This document shows positions 1-9,448 of a DNA stretch of 64,000 bases, one piece after another. This DNA is from Azolla caroliniana (Eukaryota; Polypodiophyta), in contig JBHGNT010000020.1 of the NCBI GenBank assembly GCA_043228905.1, positions 7,998,001-8,062,000 of the forward strand. The letters run 5' to 3'. Every line of letters starts with the position of its first letter. Within the stretch, counting starts at the first letter, position 1. The position numbers and the translations under genes were made by a program. The notes beneath the pieces were generated by a model, which made no database searches, was not told where the DNA came from, and saw only the letters and a list, made by a program, of their open reading frames with translations.

Positions 1-2078
1 AACTCATCGTCACCGTAACCGAGGAATATGCATGGCCGGGTCTTTGGATCTAGCTTTCCTCTCCGGTCCTTAGCTACATGCACGTACGCGAGACACCCGA
101 ACACCTTCAGATGCCGGTAGGATACTTCCTTACCGGTCCACACTCTCTGTGGCGTGTCTCCGTCCAACGGTACTGAGGGTGATCTATTTATCACGTATGT
201 CGTTGTCGACAGTGCCTCAGCCCAAAACTTCTTGAGTAGTTTTGCATGCGCTAGCATACTCCGGACCCTCTCCATTATGGTCCGGTTCATCCTCTCGGCC
301 AGTCCGTTTAGTTCCGGCGTCTTCGGCACGGTAAATTCGAGCCGGATTCCCTTCGAGCGGCAGTACTCCTCGAACTGCCCCCGGTACTCTCCTCCGTTAT
401 CTGCTCGAACCGCCTTCAACTTCCGGCCGGTTTCTCTTTCCACTCTCGCGTGGAGCTCTTTGAAGACGGATAACACTTGATCCTTCGTCTTCAGCGGTGT
501 GGCCCACAGCTTCCAGCTGTGGTCATCTATGAACGTCACGAAGTACTGCGCTCCGGCATGTGACTTCGTGTCTACTTGACACATATCCGTATGCACCAAC
601 TCCAGTGGTGCATTACGTCTCATCGGTGGCCTTGATCGAAAGGAGGTCTGGTTTTGCTTACCGGCCAGACAATCAGTGCACTTCTCCAAGTGCACGTTCT
701 TCACTGGAATGAGGTTGTCATCTGCAAGCCTCTTCATCCCCTTCTCGCTCATATGACACAGCCTCTTGTGCCACAGCTCACCGGCAGTGTCGGATGTCAC
801 GTTCACTTCTTCCGGACATAACCGGGCATTCATCATGTACAGTGTGTTTACCTTCTGGGCCCAAGCCACAATCAGGCTCCCTTTGCTGAACTTCATGACA
901 CCGTTCCGGATGCTACCCATGTAGCCTTCATCATCTAGCCGACCGGCTGATATCAGGTTCAGACGAACTTCCGGAACGTGTCGGACATCCTTCAGCAGCA
1001 ACTTGCATCCGGTTGGTGTTGTCAGCCACACGTCTCCTATGCCGACAATTCGGCATGTCCCTTCATTTCCCATCCGGACACAGCCGTGATCACCGGCTGA
1101 GTAGGATGAGAAGCATTTCCGGTCCGGGGTAAGGTGGAACGACGCTCCGGAGTCTATCACCCAGGTCATCTCGTCGCCGGCAAGGTTTATTTCACTCTCC
1201 TCGGTGATGAGCATCAACTCTTCTTCACTTGCCGCGATTGCCGTCGTTCCCTTCCGGTCAGGCCCCCTCCAATCTTTACCGTTCCGGTTGGGGGTTTGCT
1301 TCGAATCGGTACCGTCGGTTTCCTTCTCTTTACGGAAATGCCGACAGTTCTTTTGGAAGTGACCCGGCTTGCCGCAATAGAAGCAAATGGGCCTCCCCCT
1401 TGACTTTGACCGTGTCCCCGACTTCTCCCGGTTCTGGGGACTACGGTTTCTATGTCTTCCGCGTTCCGATTCGGTAAGGAGCGCTTTGGAGTCGGAGCTC
1501 GTATCTTTATCCTTCCGACGCGCCTCCTCATCTAGCAAGCTCGACTTTACTCTTGCTAGGGATAACCATTTTCCTTCCGGCCCGGCGTTGCCCAAAGTGA
1601 CAACCAACGTCTCCCAGCTATCCGGGAGGGAACCGAGCAGGAGTAGCGCTAGTACCTCATCGGCAAGAGGTACTTCCAATGACGTTGCCTGGTGGATCAG
1701 CCCCTGGAAGGCATTCATGTGCTCCGCCATGCTGGAGCCATCTTGGTACAGGAGTCTTACTAGCTTCCGGAATACCGACACCTGATTGACAACATTTTTG
1801 TTCCGGAACATTATGCCGATCTTCTCCCAGAGCTCATGAACCTTGCTCTCTTCATTGAAGTTGTTGTACAGGCTCATGTCGATGAAGCACCGTATGTACG
1901 CCGTTGTCTTCATGTGCATCACCTCCCATATCGCGGCGTCGATTTTGTCCGGTCTCTTGTCCCCGAACTGAACCGGTAGCCAAAGGTCTTTAACAACGAG
2001 CATGTCCCTCATCTTCGACTTCCATACTGAATAGTTGGAGCCGGTGAGCTTGAACATTCCGCCAAATGATTCGTCCAT
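1..2078 (-). CDS. Copia gag-pol polyprotein, 5' 692 codons, uninterrupted (partial)
   Basis: I translated the minus strand from the ATG at 2078 to the window edge codon by codon and found no stop in 692 codons. Domains in order: a UBN2-type gag (about residues 1-220, beginning MDESFGGMFKLTGSN), a CCHC zinc knuckle CFYCGKPGHFQKNC near 230-243, an aspartic protease with WVIDSGASFHL near 303-313, a GAG-pre-integrase segment (LWHKRLCHMS, near 434), and an integrase core with its three acidic positions in LVHTDMCQ, RADNGGEY and PELNGLAERM (near 495, 558 and 591). The last visible part is the integrase C-terminal region. The order protease-integrase with reverse transcriptase still to come is that of Copia. 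It is the only retroelement reading frame in the window with no lesion, so the copy may still be coding-competent; the reverse transcriptase half is not visible. The start is the first ATG after the primer-binding site. Confidence 0.9.
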   Translation of the reverse strand, partial: MDESFGGMFKLTGSNYSVWKSKMRDMLVVKDLWLPVQFGDKRPDKIDAAIWEVMHMKTTAYIRCFIDMSLYNNFNEESKVHELWEKIGIMFRNKNVVNQVSVFRKLVRLLYQDGSSMAEHMNAFQGLIHQATSLEVPLADEVLALLLLGSLPDSWETLVVTLGNAGPEGKWLSLARVKSSLLDEEARRKDKDTSSDSKALLTESERGRHRNRSPQNREKSGTRSKSRGRPICFYCGKPGHFQKNCRHFRKEKETDGTDSKQTPNRNGKDWRGPDRKGTTAIAASEEELMLITEESEINLAGDEMTWVIDSGASFHLTPDRKCFSSYSAGDHGCVRMGNEGTCRIVGIGDVWLTTPTGCKLLLKDVRHVPEVRLNLISAGRLDDEGYMGSIRNGVMKFSKGSLIVAWAQKVNTLYMMNARLCPEEVNVTSDTAGELWHKRLCHMSEKGMKRLADDNLIPVKNVHLEKCTDCLAGKQNQTSFRSRPPMRRNAPLELVHTDMCQVDTKSHAGAQYFVTFIDDHSWKLWATPLKTKDQVLSVFKELHARVERETGRKLKAVRADNGGEYRGQFEEYCRSKGIRLEFTVPKTPELNGLAERMNRTIMERVRSMLAHAKLLKKFWAEALSTTTYVINRSPSVPLDGDTPQRVWTGKEVSYRHLKVFGCLAYVHVAKDRRGKLDPKTRPCIFLGYGDDE

Positions 2079-2094
2079 TTTCTGTGTCGATTTT

Positions 2095-2106
2095 GCTCTG
2101 ATACCA
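2095..2106 (-). promoter_or_regulatory. Primer-binding site of Copia-1 (initiator tRNA-Met type)
   Basis: On the minus strand the sequence is TGGTATCAGAGC, two bases after the LTR end. It is the usual plant Copia primer site complementary to the 3' end of initiator tRNA-Met, where minus-strand cDNA synthesis begins. Confidence 0.92.
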
Positions 2107-2108
2107 CT

Positions 2109-2857
2109 TGACGGGAACCCGACATTCCTTATGCGCGACGCTCGGCCACAACCGAGCGTAGAAAGATACACAGAAAATGGGAAATAAAACACAACACAAA
2201 AGGAGAGGAAGATACACAGGAGGTTTGCGTGGAAAACCCCAAACTAGGGGAAAAACCACGGCAGCCCACAGGCTGCAAACTGTCACTATGTAAGAATGTA
2301 CAAAACAGTGAGTTCACAGAGGCAACGACCTCGAACTCACGATCTTCGCCACAGGCGGCGGTTACAACAGAGGCAGCGACCTCTTTCTCTCTCTCTCTCT
2401 GTACAACGTTACGTATTGTCTCTGCTTCTTGCACCAACAAGAAAATGACAACAACAGTTAAAAGTTTTCCCTAAGTCATATTTATACTAATATGACTTTT
2501 CGGCTATTTACAAATGTAGCCTCGATGGGCTCTCAGAAACATATTTACGAATATGTCTCTTCATCCGGTTCATACCGGACCTGCACCATCTGGCTCTCCG
2601 TAGCCGGGTACTCCTCATCCGGTTCATACCGGGCCTGCACCATCGGCTCTCCGTAGCCGGGCACTCCTCATCCGGTTCATACCGGGCCTGCACCATCCGG
2701 CTCTCCGTAGCCGGGTACTCCTCATCTGGTTCATACCGGGCCTGCACCATCCGGCTCTCCGTAGCCGGGTCCTCCTCATACGGTTTCGGCCTCGGCCGAG
2801 TTTGTTCATCGGCACTGTTCTTCTTCCTTCCCATCCGGAGGGACCTGTTTCCCAACA
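2109..2857 (-). repeat. 5' LTR of Copia-1 (family A, about 749 bp)
   Basis: Minus strand, beginning TGTTGGG at 2857 and ending GTCA at 2109. The ends match the LTRs of Copia-5 (TGTTAGG ... GCGTCA). It carries a four-unit 54-bp minisatellite in its U3 part, then a TC-rich tract (2385-2400) and the characteristic repeated phrase about gene-flanking 'acgaggtcgttg' seen in the other family-A LTRs. The U3 region would hold the promoter, although I do not see one convincing TATA box. Confidence 0.88.
2562..2777. repeat. 54-bp minisatellite, four tandem units, inside the Copia-1 LTR
   Basis: Four head-to-tail units of about 54 bp, each starting catccggttcata and ending gggtactcct with a few substitutions; the second unit lacks one base. 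Because 54 is a multiple of three, the array makes spurious repeated peptides. Copia-5 LTRs carry fewer and shorter versions of the same unit. Confidence 0.9.
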
Positions 2858-3913
2858 TAAACACATGTCCCACCTTTCGTGGGTCTCTAATCATTGGCTC
2901 TGTGGCTGCTTCTTTGATTGCCCTTTCACTATCCCCTGGAAGTCGAGCAGCAATAGGACGAACCTTCATCTCCATTGTTTTGTACTTTGTTAAGACATGT
3001 GACTCATGATCCTTTCGAGAAACTTCTTCAATGACCTCGTCCATCTTGATCGAATGGACAGGAACTTGAATTTTGTTGTCGTCCTCCATTGCTTTCAGAT
3101 GAGTTATTGTATCTTCAAAACTTAATTCTTCAAACATATCCTGAATTTCTTCATCATCATCTATTAATCCAGAACACTTAAAGTACTCGAAAGCATTTTG
3201 TATTTTATCATTATCTACGTTTAGCATAAAAGTAGCACCACTAGATGAGATTGTACAAGGAATATCTTTATTTACATTATTATTTATGGGGTTTTCTTTT
3301 ATGTTTCGGCTATCACAGCCCCTACTTGTAAAAGCCCTATCTAAAAATCCTGGGAAAATTCTTCATCCACCTCCCGAACTGGATGTTCCCTCAAACATTC
3401 TTTATTTCTTTCGTGGTTGGGCCTCATGGTTAAGAATTGAACTATCTTTCTTCCATCTTGACTCTTGATTCTCGCAAAAGCCGAACCATCATCAATCACC
3501 TTTGTTTCCATCCTGACTGCAGTGATGTAAGGATGACCAAGGATGACGGGGTAGGTTGATCGATCCTACACAAAGAAATTTTGACTCACCGACATATCAC
3601 CAATTGTTACCTTCACATTGGGGCATGCTCCGAATAGATCCTTCGTAGTCTCTGTGGCAGCTCTTATCTTCCACCCATGATTCTTGTCGATCGGCCACCG
3701 TCCTTGAGCGTAAAATTCCGACGACATCATGTTAATCTCAGATCCATAATCGATCAAAGCAATACATGGAATTTGTTGCTCCCCAATTTTTGCAGGGGCC
3801 TTCGTTGTTGCTTGAGCCCAATGGTCCCTTGTATAGTGACTCATATCCTCTTCATGAACCCCAACATCATTTCTGATTTTTGCACTTGCAGTGTTAATGG
3901 TACCACCATACAA
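2858..3913 (-). pseudogene. Gypsy-like aspartic protease and pre-RT linker (G1), frameshifted
   Basis: The segment 3913-3566 contains CIALIDYGSEINMMS, a retropepsin active-site region in which the expected D-[ST]-G triad reads D-Y-G (G3 has D-H-G at the same place), so this lineage uses a variant or these copies are inactive. After a stop near 3563 the frame continues with DRSTYPVILGHPYITAV. The section 3227-2858 holds a separate open segment with the linker before RT. Several stops lie between 3230 and 3480. The open frame that seems to continue past 2858 reads into the Copia-1 LTR and is not a real fusion. Confidence 0.7.
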
Positions 3914-4162
3914 ATCTCAAAGTGTTGTTGCACACCCTCCCGTAACTTCCTCCGTCACCTATCTCTTTCTTCTAATAATATCTATGATAACTTCATTAAA
4001 TTCTTTCTTTGCTATACCCAACACTTCTCTTAAAGTAAATTCTACTTTACTATTTAAATTCTTGTTTCTAATACCTTTTTTATATCCGTCGTTGTTTCTA
4101 TGTCTAAAGCAAGCTTGAAAGATGGACCTGTCTTCCCTTTTACTCTATCAGCTTCTTTCGTC

Positions 4163-5455
4163 TCAGGAGCACCCTTTTCCAATATCCCTTCTTTTTTGTT
4201 CTCGTGTCTCATGTTTCTTTGCCAGATCAGCCTCATCAGCTCTCTTTCGCTTCTCTTCCACTAGTACCTCTTGTGAATTCACTTGGGCGAATGATGATAG
4301 TGCATCCACTGGATCATTCCATCCAATGAAGTTCCGTATTTCATCTCCTGCTCTTTTTAATTCATCCACTCGAACCTTCCCTTTTCTTGCATAATCCATC
4401 ACATCTTGCCAAAAGCCAGATCCACCATATGAGTCTTCTACACGCAACCCTAACGTTGCGATGGATTGTATCGCTTGAGTTGTTTCTCTCTTGGCATCTT
4501 CCATTAGCTTTTTCATTCCACCTCGCCCGAAGTTGAGTTGAAGTGGTTGTCGAGTCTCAGTCGAGTGAATCTTACCATCTTGATAATAGATTTTATCATG
4601 ATTAAGAGCATCCCTATGTTCTTGACGGTCTTTCTTCTGATGGTCGATACTGTCACACCACATACACCTTCGGACCATTCCACCTCCTTGCCTTGACGAA
4701 GTTGAGCTTTGTCCCGATTCTAGCTTCGTCACTTTGATCAACAAGTCTTTCATGCCTTTCACCAACTCATGCAAGAGTGAATCTTCTATTTTCTTCTCTC
4801 CCGAGTCGTTTCCCGTTTCGTCTCCCTTCCTCTCCGGCAGCTCCATAAACCATAACTTTCTTTTACAAAAATGGACGCAATCCCTTTTCACCTCCTCCCA
4901 GTCTTCGGTAAGTCCATTCAGACTATTCTGATCTTCCAGAAGCATTCCCAAGTCTTTCCTATCTTTAATATTAGTAGCTTGTAGAAACAATATTATTTTA
5001 TCTGGCATTATTATGTTTCTATCCCTAACATTTAATTGCTCAAATCTTTCTGAAAACTCCTTTAGCACTTCAAAAACACATAAATGTTTGTCAGACTCTA
5101 CCCAATCCATGAAAGCTCGCCTTGTCATCCTTGACATATCGTTGAGGTTGTATTCATTGAGTAATGCTCTTTCGAAAGACGCCCATGTTTGATGCTCCAT
5201 CTGTAGCTCCTAGATTCTTTGTTGTAGCCCAATCGTAGAGACTCGACTAAAGCTATTAATTTTGGTAGCTTCATCGACACCACGTTTAAGCATTTCTTCA
5301 TTGTAAATCTTCAAAAATCTTGTTAAATTTATACCTTCGAAGATTCCTACTCGTGCCAAAATATTGTCGACGACTTTGTCGACGCTTGCCATCATCCCTT
5401 GCTCTTGCATCATTTGTTCCATCATCGTACACATAAGCCTCATTTGCTCCTCCAT
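4163..5455 (-). pseudogene. Gypsy-like gag (G1), one stop and a damaged zinc knuckle
   Basis: Two collinear minus-strand segments, 5455-5210 and 5200-4163, are separated by a single TAG near 5212. The first begins MEEQMRLMCTMMEQMMQEQ and the second contains MTRRAFMDWVESDKHLCV, which aligns with MSKREFMEWVEVPGKGRN in G2, so both belong to one gag. A knuckle-like segment CMWCDSIDHQKKDR has lost its last cysteine (G2 keeps CMWCDDVGHVQRDC). The C-terminal part is rich in charged residues and would be the nucleocapsid. The frame may extend upstream to about 5600, where GEPDVK is shared with G2. This is a structural protein of virus-like particles in the cytoplasm; here it is a dead copy. Confidence 0.75.
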
Positions 5456-5639
5456 TTTTCCTTCATGCTGCCTTCACGTCGGGTTCACCCTTTCCCTCAA
5501 TTGGGACTTGCTACTTCCCTTTCGTGTGTCCTTTAGTTGTATGATGTCCTTGTTGATGCGTCCTTCTTTACAACCAAGACATAATGTGACCCAAGCCCTT
5601 AATAGAACGTGGGTCTATGTGATAGGTATGAAAGCGTGA

Positions 5640-6120
5640 GAGTGTAGCGAGCATCATGTTTAAGATAGAATATTAAGGAGCAATGATCAAATAAAAACAC
5701 AAAATGCACAAAGTGATACAAGATAGATGACACAATATTTAATGCAAAAAAACCCTCAATGAGAGAAACAACCATGGCACAAAGTCCAAAACAGTCCACT
5801 ATCAACAAAGAGAATACAACGAAGATACAAGCTCTACCTCTAGATATGCTATCTAGAGTGAAGTAGAGGTATGTAGAAAGTAACACTACCTACAAAGTGG
5901 GGCCAAAATACCAAAGAATAACAATTGCACTCACAAACACATGAGTGAGAGAGAAGAAACCAAAATGATGAAGCCCACGGGTCCGCGTAGAAGAAGCGTA
6001 ACCACACGTTGAGTAGTGGAGTTGGATGATTGAGGACTTGAGCACCAAGTTTGTTATGTGTTGTTCTCAGCTTTGTTGTAACGCCTCTCTTCTTCTCGTT
6101 TTTGTTCTCTGGAATCCAAC
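5640..6120 (-). repeat. Candidate 5' LTR of G1
   Basis: The sequence between the G1 gag and the Copia gag at 6124 begins TGTTGGATTCC on the minus strand at 6120, as an LTR should. The inner end is not clear; a CA near 5640 is a guess. No second LTR is in the window to compare with, so this is an inference from position. Confidence 0.3.
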
Positions 6121-6123
6121 AGT

Positions 6124-7054
6124 CACGTTTGCACATCTTGCACATTGTATAGGACTTCACCGGTCGACGATTCCTCCAGGGCAAGGATTTCTCCGTACTG
6201 AGATTCAGCAATATTGTCTTGGTTGCCATTAGGAGAATGGTTCAAATCGGATTGTCCTTGTGTCCGATTGAATCGTCGACCATTCTCCTTTCTCTTTATC
6301 GACCAGCAATCAGAAACTTTGTGACCGGTCTTTCTACAATGAGTGCAGAAATCACTTGTTCGACTATTCCTCGACTTTGACTGCAATTGATCTTCATTCC
6401 TCCTCGATGGACTAGTACTTCGGTTGGCTCTTCCGACTGGCTCAGTCGAGTACTGAGCTTTTGCCGATTCATCGATGGTGAGTCCCATTGATTTTCACCG
6501 AATGTCCTCAGTGAGGACTTGTTCGATCATTTTGTCCAAATTCAGCTTTGGACATTTGTTGGTGAATGTCGTGCAGAATACCTCCAACTCATCGGCAAGC
6601 TCAAAAGGAGGGCAAGGGCTTTCACTTCTTCTTCAAAGTTAATCCCTTGGGAAGAGAGCTCAGACAACACCCGGCTGAAGGTGTTGATGTGGAAGGTTGC
6701 CCAATTCTTCTCTCTCATCATCATGTTGAATAACTGTTGAATCAGTATAAACTTCGATGAGGAGGATTTTTTCTAGTATACAGCCTGAAGTTTCCCTCAC
6801 AAAGAGAATGTTGTCGTCCTCTTTGCCATGTTGAAATACATATTCTCGGCCAGATGCATCCGAATGGTTGATCTGGCTATCTCGTCCATAGATCGTCATT
6901 CTTCAGTAGACATTGAAGTCGGCTTGGTGTTGTGCCGAATGGCTTCAAGTTGTCGTTGGATGATAAGAGCATTTTGCATCATTTCTTTCCAAAGGGCGAA
7001 GTTCTTTCTGTCAAACATCCGGATTTCCACATTCTTGCAAGACTGTGTCACCAT
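6124..7054 (-). pseudogene. Copia-type gag fragment with CCHC zinc knuckle
   Basis: Starts at an ATG at 7054 (MVTQSCKNVEIRMFDRKNF), about 100 bases after a decayed primer site. The first segment has the FDRKNFALWKEMMQNALI pattern of Copia gag N-termini. After several stops and frame changes the C-terminal part ends with a clean knuckle, CTHCRKTGHKVSDC, followed by a basic stretch. The frame ends abruptly at about 6124, where the G1 LTR candidate begins; no protease, integrase or RT follows. It is therefore a 5' remnant of a Copia element unlike families A, B and C, broken by insertion of G1. The zinc knuckle would bind RNA in an intact element. Confidence 0.75.
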
Positions 7055-7151
7055 TTTTCTGAAAGTAGATGTTGTTGACCTAGTCTTTTTCTCAACCGGA
7101 TAGCTTCTCTTCTAATATTTTCTATTGTTCATTACCACCAGACAACAAGTT

Positions 7152-7164
7152 CACTCTGATATCA
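7152..7164 (-). promoter_or_regulatory. Decayed primer-binding site
   Basis: Minus strand TGATATCAGAGTG, two mismatches from the TGGTATCAGAGC site, two bases beyond the LTR candidate. The same spacing is seen in Copia-1. Confidence 0.6.
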
Positions 7165-7166
7165 CT

Positions 7167-7429
7167 TGTTTTCTATGATATGAGGAAGGATATGTGAGAA
7201 CCTTTAAGAAGATGTGTACAACAAGCAACACAGACAGAGTATAGATATGCAAGAAGGTAGAAGGTAAGGTAGACATGATTTAGCTCTAATGGTAAAATGC
7301 ATTTCTCTTCTGTAACTCCACCTCTCACAATGTTACAGATGGGTTTATATATACATAAGCCCTATTAAACTCGAAGATGTGTTCATACTAAGGATACAAA
7401 GTGGACGGAGTTGGCCTTTTATGCCAACA
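7167..7429 (-). repeat. Candidate 5' LTR (about 263 bp) of the Copia gag fragment
   Basis: Minus strand, beginning TGTTGGCAT at 7429 and ending AACA at 7167, with a good TATA-like TATATATAAACCC (7335-7350) in between. Length and ends suit a short Copia LTR, but the 3' partner is missing. Confidence 0.5.
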
Positions 7430-7977
7430 ATTGCTTAGCCGAATTGAGCACAGATGAGGCCGATCAAAGGGTCGATCACAGATGAAGCACTAATGGTGTC
7501 ATTGCAGTATCGATCTTACTCCGAGTGACTACAACGAGTGAATAGACAACGCCGACTAGCCTGTCTGAATGTCGCTTAGCTGGATGGAGCACAAATGGTG
7601 GTGATGTGATCAAGATTCCACTCTGAGCGACTACAACTACAGAGAAGAAGCACAGCCAACACAGCCAGCTAGCCTACTTGAATGGTGGTCTAGATCAATG
7701 GAATGTGAATCGGTGAGGTATCTCTTCTCACGGAATATGATCTTGTAAGTTTGTCGATCATAAGATCTCTTTCCGACAAGGATCTTGAATCTACTCCAAC
7801 AGTTGGATCAACGTAAAGTCCTTAGGGAGTGTGTAACAAGAGTGCTGGTGAAGACAAATGACGTCCGACATTAGAATGAAGAACCTTCGCTCTAATACTG
7901 GATGTTCAAGATGAGGCCGTCTGGATGTGGAAACAATAGCAGCACTATGAGATGGAGATCAACAAGTTGGTGATAGA
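7430..7977. other. No gene recognised
   Basis: I see no coding segment, RNA gene or clear repeat in this stretch. It contains loosely repeated phrases around gatcacagatga and ctgagcgactacaa (7470-7640), which suggests old duplicated sequence. Confidence 0.4.
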
Positions 7978-8600
7978 TTATGGAACATACACAAAACGCA
8001 ATCCTGGTGGAAAAATAGGCTTACAAGCTTATGGAGCTCTGGTCTTCCACTTAAGCAAAGGGTATTCCTATGGAGATGCCTATTGGGTGTGCTCCCGACT
8101 AGGTCGAATCTTCAAAAGATATCGATAGCCTCACCGCATTGTGCAAGATGTGGTCAACGATTAGAAACAGTCCCACACTTACTATGGACTTGCTCATTCA
8201 CTACAACATTTGTACACAGATTTCCTGGCTGAAGGTTTCATAAACACTTTTGGATATTTGGACAAATTCCATGCGCCCTATCCAACAATGCCTATTTTTT
8301 CTAATGGACACGATTTTGGGCACTCTGGACCATTTGGACTACCCGCAATAATAAGGTCTTTAATCGAAACCAACTGCATGAAGTTAGCTTCTTTAAGAAC
8401 TCCCTCAGGCAATCTCTATTTTATTGTCTACAACTTAGAGACATCACACTACAAATTTACAATCTTTACTTTGAGTGCTTTTAAGCTCTTTAGTGTCTAA
8501 TCGACACTTGTATATTTTTCTTTATTCTTTGTGGGTTTTCACCTCACTTTGAGGTTTCCCACTAGTAATAAAAGTGCTACTAAAATAAAGATAGATTAAC
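7978..8600 (+). pseudogene. LINE ORF2 3' end (zf-RVT domain) and 3' tail
   Basis: From 7978 the plus strand reads LWNIHKTQSWWKNRL ... LPLKQRVFLWRCLLG ... CARCGQRLETVPHLLWTC, the zinc-binding domain (zf-RVT) at the C-terminus of plant L1-type ORF2. A stop follows at about 8227, and after a frame change the last part reads LWTIWTTRNNKVFNRNQ, also typical of these ends. The 3' untranslated part near 8530-8590 (gtgggttttcacctc, then cactagtaataaaagtgc) resembles plant LINE 3' ends. Only the last few hundred bases are present, as expected from 5' truncation during target-primed reverse transcription. It is independent of the LINE at 9360-15591, which lies on the other strand. Confidence 0.75.
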
Positions 8601-9359
8601 AAGATAAAGACAACTTAGTAGAGATCAAGATCAAGAAAGAACAGAGAATGAGAGGGAGACAGAGATACGCACAATAGTGTAAATATATTATTCAAACTAA
8701 GTTACAATACAATATGGCAGCAACCCAACCCACTTGAACTAGGTTACAAGTTCATTTATATACAATTGAACTAGGGCAACTACACTTTAGTCTAATTACA
8801 TAAATGTCCTAAACCTAGTTTGTCTAACTGGGATGGTGTCAATACAACCATTATGTACCCGTATTCAACACTTTCTCTATGAAAAGAGAAGAATATGGCT
8901 TATTTCGGGTCACTCGTTTTGGGTTTTGGGAGTGCACCATTTCAAGTTGGTGTTTCTACTTATTTTGACTCATCTTGTTCTTCTTCTCAATGTAGCATGA
9001 GGAGACTACATCAACACAACGTCGGAGTAGCCATTGATGGTAGGCAAGGCCTCGTCGAAGATCATGCAACTCGGATCCTTACCACTAACTTAACCATTTC
9101 TATTTCTCTTGAAATTGTTCATTGTAACAACTTCTGATAACCAATTTTGTAATTATCATTGCTAAATGTTGTAAATCCTACTTTATAAAGGGATTTCTTG
9201 TATAAATTAGCATTTTGGTGTTATTATGAGGTCATTTTGGTGTTAATCTTTTGTATTTTTTGTTAATCAACAGTATTAAGAATAATCTTGTGTGCTAATC
9301 ACTCCCAAACTATCACAAGGGAGAGTGTATGTATGTGAGAAGAGTAACACAATAGCCAG
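8601..9359. other. No gene recognised; possible LTR-like remnant
   Basis: AT-rich. On the minus strand, 8760-8600 has a TATA-like TATATAAATG followed by CT-rich sequence, which is LTR-like, but no ends or primer site could be found. An 80-codon open stretch at 8895-9137 has no recognisable features. Confidence 0.35.
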
Positions 9360-9448
9360 TTTTTTTTCCCAAAAAAGATACTACATTAGTATTAGAAAAC
9401 GTCATTAGGCTAAACATACACGATATGCCATTGATCCCCTACGTTTTT

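Larger units (their letters stand above)
1..2857 (-). mobile_element. Copia-1: Ty1/Copia LTR retrotransposon (family A), 5' LTR plus gag-pol, cut by window start
   Basis: Minus-strand element read from its 5' LTR (2109-2857) through a primer-binding site (2095-2106) into an open gag-pol frame that leaves the window at base 1. Family A is shared with Copia-5 (56753-61523) and the inverted solo LTR at 54927-55603: the LTR start, the primer-site spacing and the protein all match. It sits inside a Gypsy-like element (G1), whose coding frame stops exactly at 2858. The five bases at 2858-2862 (taaac) should be one copy of the target duplication; the other copy and the 3' LTR lie outside the window. 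Confidence 0.93.
2858..5640 (-). mobile_element. G1: Ty3/Gypsy-like element, gag and protease only, interrupted by Copia-1
   Basis: Minus-strand internal region of a decayed element related to G2 (48177-49694) and G3 (49695-52738). Order on the minus strand: gag (about 5600-4160), retroviral-type aspartic protease (3913-3480), then the linker that precedes reverse transcriptase in this lineage (3240-2858, ending at the Copia-1 LTR). The linker contains KYKTMEMKVRPIAARLPGDS, a pattern found before the RT of plant Gypsy elements. The RT and integrase are therefore expected to the left of Copia-1, outside the window. Its own 5' LTR may be 5640-6120. Confidence 0.75.

Noticed and set aside
2508-3227. 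A 239-codon minus-strand open frame with repeated acidic/Arg peptides
   Set aside because: Its first part is the G1 linker and its second part is the Copia-1 LTR minisatellite; it is an accidental fusion across the insertion point.
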